This document shows positions 6,966 to 12,125 of a stretch of 12,125 nucleotides of DNA, piece by piece (position 1 is the first letter of the stretch; every line of letters begins with the position of its first letter). Source of the stretch: Lachnospiraceae bacterium UBA3785 (GTDB lineage: Bacteria; Bacillota; Clostridia; Lachnospirales; Lachnospiraceae); assembly GCA_002369495.1 (NCBI GenBank), contig DFFD01000149.1:7871-19995 (forward strand), read 5' to 3'. The notes under the pieces are model-generated. The model made no database searches and was not told where the DNA came from. It saw only the letters and a list, made by a program, of their open reading frames with translations. Both the position numbers and the translations under genes were made by a program.

Positions 6966-8108
6966 ATGCGTACATTTAAAACCGTATTCATGCGCGGCGG
7001 AACAAGCAAGGGGTGTATGTTCCATAAGGAGGATCTGCCGGCGGACAGAGCCGAATGGGATCCGATCTTCCTGCAGGCGATGGGCTGCCCGGACCCGAAG
7101 CAGATCGACGGTCTCGGCGGCACGGTCTCTTCCAACAACAAGATCGTTATCGTCTGGAAGAGCGAAGAGGAAAATGTGGATATCGAATATCTCGTCGGCC
7201 AGGTCATCGTCGGCAAGGAGCAGGTAGACTACAAGTCCAACTGCGGCAATATGACCGCTGCGACGGCGCCGTTCGCGGTGGAGGAAGGGATGGTTCCGAT
7301 CACGGAGCCGATTACGACTGTCCGCATGAAGAATATGAATACCGGCAAGTATATCAACGTGACGGTTCCGATCGATCCGGAGACGCATACATTTGCCCAG
7401 GACGGCGACTGTCATATTGCCGGCGTCGACGGGACGGCAGCGGAGCTCAAGGTCGATTTCCTGAATCCGGCAGGCTCGAAGACCGGCATGCTGCTGCCCA
7501 CCGGCCATGCTCTCGATGTGCTGGAAATCCCGGGATACGGCGAAATCGAGGCGACGATCCTGGACGTCTCCAACCCGATCGTTCTCGTCCGAGCCGAAGA
7601 TATCGGCATGAAGGGAACCGAACTGCCGGAGGAGATCAACGGCAATAAGGAAGTATCGGATCTGCTTGAGAAGATCCGCGGCACCGCCTGCGTGAAGATG
7701 GGCTTCGCAAAGGACCTTAAGGACGCGACGGACAACCAGCCGGCAGTCCCGAAGGTCGGTTTCTTCACGACGCCGAAGAGTTTCAGGGATATCGAGGGAG
7801 GTTCTGTCACTGAGGAGGAGATGGACATCTGCGCGCGCGTGATCTCTGTCTTCAAGTGCCACAAGGCCTGCCCGCTGACTTCCGCGAGCGCGATCGCCGT
7901 GGCCGCTTTCCTCGACGGTTCCCTGCTTCAGAAGGTCCTCGGCGCGCCGAAGGACGGCCAGGAGACCGTACGCATCGGGCATCCGAGCGGCGTCATGACC
8001 ATGTACCCGACAATCGTGAAGGACGGAGATGAGGTGAAGGTTCCGGGCGTGGCGGTCCAGCGGACAGCGAGACGCATCATGGACGGAACGCTCTATATCC
8101 GTAACTGA
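6966..8108 (+). CDS. PrpF-family isomerase (aconitate / oxalomesaconate tautomerase-like)
   Basis: A 380-residue PrpF-family protein with the two-domain diaminopimelate-epimerase-like fold. Visible motifs are the N-terminal MRGGTSKG (9-16), the GLGGTVSSNNK segment (49-59) and SNCGNM with Cys93 (91-96), followed by HPSGVM (339-344) in the second half. Known members move a C=C bond in unsaturated tricarboxylates without cofactor: PrpF isomerises a 2-methylaconitate product in the methylcitrate cycle, and GalD tautomerises 4-oxalomesaconate. The ATG at 6966 has an excellent AAGGAGGA (6953-6960). Nothing appears truncated. No methylcitrate synthase or lyase is in view, so a true PrpF role is unlikely. 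With aconitase-type hydratases and an RraA-like enzyme nearby, it resembles E. coli YbhH (beside YbhJ) or GalD (which works with a RraA-like aldolase). A trans/cis-aconitate type isomerisation is a fair guess only. Confidence 0.86.
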   Translation: MRTFKTVFMRGGTSKGCMFHKEDLPADRAEWDPIFLQAMGCPDPKQIDGLGGTVSSNNKIVIVWKSEEENVDIEYLVGQVIVGKEQVDYKSNCGNMTAATAPFAVEEGMVPITEPITTVRMKNMNTGKYINVTVPIDPETHTFAQDGDCHIAGVDGTAAELKVDFLNPAGSKTGMLLPTGHALDVLEIPGYGEIEATILDVSNPIVLVRAEDIGMKGTELPEEINGNKEVSDLLEKIRGTACVKMGFAKDLKDATDNQPAVPKVGFFTTPKSFRDIEGGSVTEEEMDICARVISVFKCHKACPLTSASAIAVAAFLDGSLLQKVLGAPKDGQETVRIGHPSGVMTMYPTIVKDGDEVKVPGVAVQRTARRIMDGTLYIRN

Positions 8109-8126
8109 GGAACGGAGGGCCGGAGC

Positions 8127-9098
8127 ATGGATTTTCGAGAACTCACCTATATTACGGCAGTGGCCGATGAGCACAGCGTGACGGAGGCGGCGAAGCGGCT
8201 TTACATTTCCCAGCCTTCCCTGAGCTACATCATTTCCAAGACGGAGCAGGAGCTGGGCGTGAAGCTCTTCGACCGGAAGAAGACACCGCTGGCGCTCACC
8301 TACGCGGGTGAAGTCTACATGGAGCACGCCCGTGAGATCCTCCGGATCCGGGATAATATGAAACGGGAGCTGCAGGACATCGGACACGGACAGAAAGGCC
8401 GGATCAACCTGGGTATTCCGAACGAGCGTGCCGGCTACATGCTGGCGAAAGTCATGCCGCTTTTCCGCAGTCAGTATCCGAACATCGAGATCCGTCTCGA
8501 GGAATCACGGTCGGCGGAGCTGATACGAAACCTCAGGAACGATAAGATAGGGTTCTGCGTGATACCCGGGGACATGAGCAGCCTTCCGTTCGGGCTTGCC
8601 TCGGAGAAGATCTACGAGGAAAAATTCTATGTGGTGGCCGGGGAAGGCGTGATCACGGACGATCTTCTTGATAAGGAGGATTCGCCGGAGGGCGAAAGAC
8701 CGGTAAGCGTGATGTCCGGGGCCGGCATCCTGATGCAGCGGGTGCAGATCAAAAACCTGAAATATAAACCCTTCATCATCGTGAAGGAGGGAACCTTCCT
8801 GAGAAGACGGATCGACGAGATCTTCAAGGAGAGCGGTTTCTACCCGAAGGAGATCATGGAGGTGACGAACTCCATGTCCGCGGTCCAGCTGGCAGCTGCC
8901 GGTCTCGGTTACACGATCGCGCCGGAGCGCTCGATCATCGCGCTCGGCGGCTTCGACAAATTCAGCTGCTATCTCTACGGGGATAAGCAGGACTCCTGGG
9001 ACGTGAGCGCGGTCTACCGCGAGGATGTCTATCTGGACCAGGCGGAGAGAGCGCTCATTGAGACGATGAAGAAGGTCTTCGGAGGGGATTCCGAATAA
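8127..9098 (+). CDS. LysR-family transcriptional regulator (second)
   Basis: A 323-residue LysR-type regulator. The helix-turn-helix lies at about residues 16-38 (SVTEAAKRLYISQPSLSY), with the wing near LFDRKK. The effector-binding domain begins near GRINLGIPNE (about 91) and runs to about 305. The ATG at 8127 follows CGGAGGG (8113-8119), 18 nt after the PrpF-like gene, so the two are almost certainly co-transcribed. It is clearly different in sequence from the first LysR and is not a recent duplicate. A long palindrome follows the stop codon. Its position just before the symporter promoter, with a LysR-type operator candidate at 9295-9315, suggests it activates that transporter, perhaps also the enzyme operon. 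The inducer is unknown. Confidence 0.9.
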   Translation: MDFRELTYITAVADEHSVTEAAKRLYISQPSLSYIISKTEQELGVKLFDRKKTPLALTYAGEVYMEHAREILRIRDNMKRELQDIGHGQKGRINLGIPNERAGYMLAKVMPLFRSQYPNIEIRLEESRSAELIRNLRNDKIGFCVIPGDMSSLPFGLASEKIYEEKFYVVAGEGVITDDLLDKEDSPEGERPVSVMSGAGILMQRVQIKNLKYKPFIIVKEGTFLRRRIDEIFKESGFYPKEIMEVTNSMSAVQLAAAGLGYTIAPERSIIALGGFDKFSCYLYGDKQDSWDVSAVYREDVYLDQAERALIETMKKVFGGDSE

Positions 9099-9107
9099 AA
9101 ACGTACA

Positions 9108-9149
9108 AAATGACTCCATTGTGACAAAACTGTCATAATGGAGTCATTT
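9108..9149. terminator. 42-bp near-perfect palindrome after the second LysR, probable terminator
   Basis: Bases 9108-9126 pair with 9131-9149 over 19 bp, with one G-T wobble and a 4-nt AAAC loop. The stem begins 9 nt after the LysR stop codon. Its outer ends are AAA/TTT, and A-rich sequence precedes it, so it resembles a terminator, though the U-run on the + strand is short (TTTC). The core TGACA-AAAC-TGTCA could alternatively bind a dimeric regulator. Confidence 0.5.
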
Positions 9150-9294
9150 CAGATGGCATGATGCAGCATATTCTCATGAATCTTACGAAGAACGCAACCA
9201 GGACATCCGCGTAACGCTCCTTGCGCGCGAGGAGACAGCCAGACAGCAGTGGTACCTTGACAACGGGATCCTGGATGAGATCGTCACGACTTAA
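9139..9294 (+). pseudogene. Apparent 3' remnant of a lost gene
   Basis: One frame is open from after a TAA at 9136-9138 to the TAA at 9292-9294, about 51 codons. It has no ATG, GTG or TTG start. From about 9175 the codons look like real coding sequence of this genome (cgc, gag, atc, gcg, gac), and the translation includes RVTLLAREETARQQWYLDNG, ending in EIVTT. This is consistent with the tail of a gene whose 5' part has been deleted up to the palindrome. I do not recognise the parent family. Chance open sequence is the alternative. Confidence 0.4.
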
Positions 9295-9315
9295 TTTATG
9301 CACAATATACATAAA
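9295..9315. promoter_or_regulatory. LysR-type operator candidate upstream of the symporter
   Basis: TTTATG-N9-CATAAA is a perfect interrupted palindrome that contains the T-N11-A signature of LysR binding sites (T9299, A9311). Its centre lies about 70 bp before the predicted transcription start, the usual place of the LysR recognition site. The AT-rich run to 9340 could hold the second, activation half-site. One or both nearby LysR proteins may bind here. Confidence 0.45.
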
Positions 9316-9340
9316 ATTGAATAAAAATACAAAATATGAG

Positions 9341-9368
9341 TGGATATTGCTGAATAATATGCTATAAT
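9341..9368 (+). promoter_or_regulatory. Extended -10 promoter of the symporter gene
   Basis: TATAAT (9363-9368) is a perfect -10 box preceded by TGC (9360-9362), an extended -10. The -35 region is poor; TGGATA (9341-9346) with 16-nt spacing is the best match. A weak -35 box with a LysR-type palindrome upstream fits an activator-dependent promoter. The leader is about 45 nt. Confidence 0.65.
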
Positions 9369-9407
9369 TAAAAATGCAGATTCTGTTTGTTTCTTTGCTT
9401 TAATGAT

Positions 9408-9413
9408 GGAGGG
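9408..9413 (+). promoter_or_regulatory. Ribosome binding site that sets the symporter start
   Basis: GGAGGG lies 7 nt before the ATG at 9421. Two earlier in-frame ATGs (9403, 9406) abut or overlap it and would add only six residues. They lack their own ribosome site, so 9421 is preferred. Confidence 0.8.
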
Positions 9414-9420
9414 AAATACT

Positions 9421-10641
9421 ATGCAGCAAAAGAAAAAAATGGCCCTGTCCACTCAGATCTTCATTGCTCTGGTCCTTGCGATCATCGCCGGCATCGCGCT
9501 GACGGGCGCTCCGGACATCGCAAAGAACTACATCAAGCCGTTCGGTACGATCTTCCTGAACCTGATTAAATGGATCGTTACGCCGCTGGTCTTCTTCTCG
9601 ATCATGGCCGGCGTCGTCTCGATGCGTGATATCAAGAAGGTCGGCGCGATCGGCGGCACGACAGTTATCTACTACATGTGCACGACAGCTTTTGCGGTAT
9701 CCATAGGCCTCGTGTTCGCAAACCTCTTCAAGGGGATCTTCCCGGTACTGTCCACCTCAGACCTCACGTATGAGCCGTCCGCGACAACCGTCAACTTCAT
9801 GGATACGCTGGTCGGGATATTCCCGTCCAACTTCTTCGCGCCATTTGTAAATGCAAACATGCTCCAGATCATCGTCGCCTCCCTGATCATCGGCTTCGCG
9901 CTGATCCTGATCTCCGACGGTGACGACAGGACGGAGTTCAAGGCCGTCGAGGTGCTGAACGAGACCTGCATGAAAGCGATGGAGATGATCATCAAGCTTT
10001 CCCCGATCGGTGTCTTCTGCCTGCTCTGCCCGGTCGTCGCGGAGAACGGTCCCGCGGTCCTGGGTTCCCTCGCTAAGGTCCTTCTGATCGCCTATCTCTG
10101 CTACATTCTGCATGCGGTGGTCGTCTACTCGCTCTCCGTCAAGGTGCTCGGCAACTTAAGCCCGATCGAGTTCTTCAAGGGTATGATGCCGGCGATCATC
10201 ATGGCGTTCTCCTCGGCTTCCTCCGTCGGAACGCTCCCGATCAACATGGAGTGCTCTCAGAAGCTCGGCGCTGACAAGGAAGTCACCGCGTTCGTTCTTC
10301 CGCTCGGCGCGACCATCAATATGGACGGAACCGCTATCTACCAGGGTGTCTGCGCGGTCTTCATAGCCTCCTGCTTCGGCATCAATATGACCTTCGGCCA
10401 GATGCTGACGATCGTCCTCACCGCGACTCTGGCCTCCATCGGTACAGCCGGCGTCCCGGGTGCGGGCATGGTCATGCTGGCGATGGTCCTCCAGTCCGTC
10501 GGTCTTCCGGTCGAGGGTATTGCGCTTGTCGCGGGTGTTGACCGTATCTTCGATATGGGCCGTACCGTTGTCAACATCACGGGTGACGCTTCCTGCGCGA
10601 TCGTCGTTTCCGAGATGCAGAGAAAGAAGGCAAAAAAATAA
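9421..10641 (+). CDS. Dicarboxylate/amino acid:cation symporter (SLC1 / DctA-GltP family)
   Basis: A 406-residue membrane symporter of the glutamate/aspartate/C4-dicarboxylate family. The N-terminal half contains scaffold helices. The transport core shows the hairpin-1 serine motif SSASSVGTLP (264-273), NMDGTAIYQG (300-309) in TM7, the hairpin-2 tip GVPGAG (344-349) and the TM8 block DRIFDMGRTVVNITGD (374-389). By comparison with GltPh, Asp374, Asp378, Thr382, Asn385 and Asp389 line the substrate and cation sites. Arg381 matches the Arg that binds the side-chain carboxylate of acidic substrates, so a di-acid or acidic amino acid is expected, driven by Na+ or H+. Codon use is strongly biased, suggesting good expression. 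It has its own promoter after the LysR gene and a strong terminator. Context suggests it imports the compound processed by the neighbouring enzymes, but aspartate or glutamate uptake cannot be excluded. Confidence 0.92.
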   Translation: MQQKKKMALSTQIFIALVLAIIAGIALTGAPDIAKNYIKPFGTIFLNLIKWIVTPLVFFSIMAGVVSMRDIKKVGAIGGTTVIYYMCTTAFAVSIGLVFANLFKGIFPVLSTSDLTYEPSATTVNFMDTLVGIFPSNFFAPFVNANMLQIIVASLIIGFALILISDGDDRTEFKAVEVLNETCMKAMEMIIKLSPIGVFCLLCPVVAENGPAVLGSLAKVLLIAYLCYILHAVVVYSLSVKVLGNLSPIEFFKGMMPAIIMAFSSASSVGTLPINMECSQKLGADKEVTAFVLPLGATINMDGTAIYQGVCAVFIASCFGINMTFGQMLTIVLTATLASIGTAGVPGAGMVMLAMVLQSVGLPVEGIALVAGVDRIFDMGRTVVNITGDASCAIVVSEMQRKKAKK

Positions 10642-10658
10642 CAACCGATAATGGAACC

Positions 10659-10692
10659 GGAGGTCTCAACGTTAGCGTTGAGGCCTCTTTTT
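10659..10692 (+). terminator. Intrinsic terminator of the symporter gene
   Basis: A 12-bp stem (10660-10671 with 10676-10687, one G-T pair) around a TTAG loop is followed directly by TTTTT (10688-10692). It starts about 18 nt after the stop codon. This is the clearest rho-independent terminator in the window. Confidence 0.93.
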
Positions 10693-10744
10693 CGGAAATA
10701 CACGGCTGATTCATTGCGGATCGACATCAGGAAGGGGTGGTCAG

Positions 10745-11839
10745 ATGCGGTATGGTTTCATATTTGCCGTGATGATACTGCTGCTTGCGGGCTGTCTTCC
10801 GGCCAACTATACGTTTGATGACAGAAAGGCGCTGACAGAGGCGCATGCGCATGAGGCAGAGGAATGGTTCAGCCGGAACATGCCCGAGGCGAAGGTGAAA
10901 AGTGCGGAAGTGTATGCGGACGGCGTCGATATCCTGAGTATCATCGAAGGTTCCTACACAGATGGCGGCAGAACCTACCATTATGCCTACGATTATCACA
11001 ACAATGAAATGTATTTTGACCGCTATTATGAGGAGACTATGCAGGCACTGCTGGAGCTTGCGGCCGAAAAAATGCGGATCGATATGTCGGGAATCAGTTT
11101 CAACCCGCTTTATCTGTGTATCGAGACCGCCGTGGAAAAGACCTCGGAAGAAGGAGCTGATATAAAAATCGCATCCTTTGATAAATATGTGCCCGCGCGG
11201 GATGACTATAAAAAGTATGCCAGGGAGATCCTCTGCGAGGGCAGAAATGAGCAGGTCAGCCTGATCTGTTCCGTCTATACGGAAATGATTCCGGCCTATG
11301 ATCCGGGTGTATTTGAGGAACTTAAGGGACTTCACAACCTGATTTACATGACGCCGATCGGAACATCAGGCGGCGATGTGATTTACAGGGCTGAATACAG
11401 GCCTGACAGTGCGCTCTATTGTCACGCAGTCATGGAGAATGCTGCGGAGAATCTCGGCGTGGGGTATCATTATAAGGTCGAAGACCGTTTTGCGGGGGAC
11501 GGGAGCGTTCTTTCGCACACGGATGAGATTGAAGGCGAGGATCCGGCACTTACCTTCTCGGTTGAGGAAGACGGCAAGCTTCTCATAACGATTCCGGCCG
11601 GTCAGGCCAGACCGCTGGTGCTGACGAAAAAAGCGAAGGAGTATCGGGGGCAGACCAAATCGACCGGAGAGCGCTTCTTTGTCTGGGATGAAGTGGGGAA
11701 ACTCGGAGATGAAGGCCGTTTCGATGAGGCCTGTGACTATTATATGGATGGTTTTATTTTCAGGAAGAACGGTCTTACTCTTTATACATACAGATCGTTC
11801 GGAGAAGAAGCCGGGACTTACAGCTTCTATAAGAACTGA
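10745..11839 (+). CDS. Putative lipoprotein of unknown function
   Basis: A 364-residue protein with a short lipoprotein signal peptide: a positive start, a hydrophobic run, and the lipobox LLAGC with Cys17 as the lipidation site. It should therefore be anchored on the outer face of the membrane. The mature part is acidic and rich in Tyr, Glu and Asp, with no repeats, further membrane segments or catalytic motif I can recognise. The start is well supported by AGGAAGGGG (10729-10736), 8 nt before the ATG. It follows the symporter terminator and I see no convincing promoter in the 50-nt gap, so its transcription start is unclear. It ends at a shared terminator with a convergent gene. More AT-rich codons than the symporter set it apart. 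A link to the metabolic cluster is not indicated. Confidence 0.8.
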   Translation: MRYGFIFAVMILLLAGCLPANYTFDDRKALTEAHAHEAEEWFSRNMPEAKVKSAEVYADGVDILSIIEGSYTDGGRTYHYAYDYHNNEMYFDRYYEETMQALLELAAEKMRIDMSGISFNPLYLCIETAVEKTSEEGADIKIASFDKYVPARDDYKKYAREILCEGRNEQVSLICSVYTEMIPAYDPGVFEELKGLHNLIYMTPIGTSGGDVIYRAEYRPDSALYCHAVMENAAENLGVGYHYKVEDRFAGDGSVLSHTDEIEGEDPALTFSVEEDGKLLITIPAGQARPLVLTKKAKEYRGQTKSTGERFFVWDEVGKLGDEGRFDEACDYYMDGFIFRKNGLTLYTYRSFGEEAGTYSFYKN

Positions 11840-11846
11840 AATGAAA

Positions 11847-11885
11847 AAGAGAACGGCGCGGCCATTTCGGTCACGCCGTTCTCTT
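11847..11885. terminator. Bidirectional terminator between convergent genes
   Basis: AAGAGAACGGCG (11847-11858) pairs perfectly with CGCCGTTCTCTT (11874-11885); the 15-nt loop can pair further inside. It lies 7 nt after the lipoprotein stop and about 22 nt beyond the stop of the opposing permease gene. Read on the minus strand the stem is followed by a U-rich stretch; on the plus strand the tail is weaker. Confidence 0.85.
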
Positions 11886-11907
11886 CAGCATTATCCTGTA
11901 TTAAAAA

Positions 11908-12125
11908 TCAGAATTCTTTCTTCTGCATGATGCGGACGCTCAGAGAGAGGGAGACAGCGAATATAAGGACGGCGAGGATAAAGATGAGGCAGGCAGCCAT
12001 CGGGAAACTGAGGCCGGCGGCCATTTTCTCCACAAGGGCAGGCGCTTCCGGCAGGAAACGGATCCCGGCGGCAAGCAGAGCAAAAAAGACACCGTAGATC
12101 ACGAGGAGGTACATGCGGCCCTTCT
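11908..12125 (-). CDS. ABC-2 type transporter permease, C-terminal end (partial)
   Basis: The last 72 residues of a membrane protein, read leftward from the window edge. The frame stays open to base 12125, so the ATG complement at 12112-12114 is probably internal. Two hydrophobic segments are visible, one around YLLVIYGVFFALLAAGI and one spanning about 30 residues near the end, followed by a short basic/acidic tail SVRIMQKKEF. This tail after a final helix is typical of ABC-2 permease subunits in Clostridia, which is the basis for the call; no ATPase gene is in view. Its convergent direction and shared terminator make it a separate unit from the rest of the window. Confidence 0.55.
   Translation of the reverse strand, partial: KGRMYLLVIYGVFFALLAAGIRFLPEAPALVEKMAAGLSFPMAACLIFILAVLIFAVSLSLSVRIMQKKEF

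Noticed and set aside
6966..8108. PrpF as part of a methylcitrate (propionate) cycle
   Set aside because: No methylcitrate synthase or methylisocitrate lyase is visible, and the neighbours instead match the ybhH/ybhJ pattern and an RraA-like enzyme. A left-flanking prpB/prpC pair would reopen this.
6942..8387. A 481-codon open frame on the minus strand
   Set aside because: It is antisense to the PrpF-like gene and the start of the second LysR, with Arg/His/Asp-rich composition and no ribosome site or domain. It is a shadow frame.

Overview
The window looks like chromosome from an anaerobic, moderately GC-rich Firmicute, most likely a gut or rumen Clostridia/Lachnospiraceae-type organism. This rests on family resemblance: strong AGGAGG-type ribosome sites, sigma-A-like promoters, an Aquifex-type single-chain aconitase next to a compact isocitrate dehydrogenase, a lipobox lipoprotein, and an ABC-2 permease tail of a kind common in these bacteria. 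I could not run a search, so the taxon is inference.

Layout, left to right. (1) Positions 1-5896 are a tight co-directional run: the 3' part of an isocitrate-dehydrogenase-family gene, a one-chain aconitase, an RraA-like aldolase/decarboxylase and a second, divergent aconitase-superfamily hydratase of the E. coli YbhJ type. The gaps are 27-31 nt, so they are probably one operon whose promoter lies left of the window. (2) A promoter at 5929-5957 starts a second unit: LysR regulator, PrpF-like isomerase, second LysR regulator, with gaps of 34 and 18 nt. (3) The gap at 9099-9420 holds a 42-bp near-perfect palindrome, an apparent 3' remnant of a lost gene, a LysR-type operator candidate and an extended -10 promoter. 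(4) That promoter drives an SLC1/DctA-type acid:cation symporter that ends in a strong intrinsic terminator. (5) A lipoprotein of unknown function and, convergent to it, the C-terminal end of an ABC-2 permease close the window. They look unrelated to the metabolic genes.

Together regions 1-4 look like an uptake and breakdown module for an unsaturated or hydroxylated di- or tricarboxylic acid. The symporter would import it, the PrpF-like enzyme would shift its double bond, one or both aconitase-type enzymes would hydrate it, the dehydrogenase would oxidatively decarboxylate isocitrate to 2-oxoglutarate, and the RraA-like enzyme would cleave or decarboxylate an oxo-acid. E. coli has a smaller uncharacterised set with the same core (ybhD LysR, ybhH PrpF-like, ybhI transporter, ybhJ hydratase). 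Here that core is joined to aconitase, isocitrate dehydrogenase and RraA, with a different transporter. The substrate is not known; trans-aconitate is one chemically simple candidate. A plainer alternative is that the first two genes are just the glutamate-forming arm of the TCA cycle and only the rest is the catabolic module.
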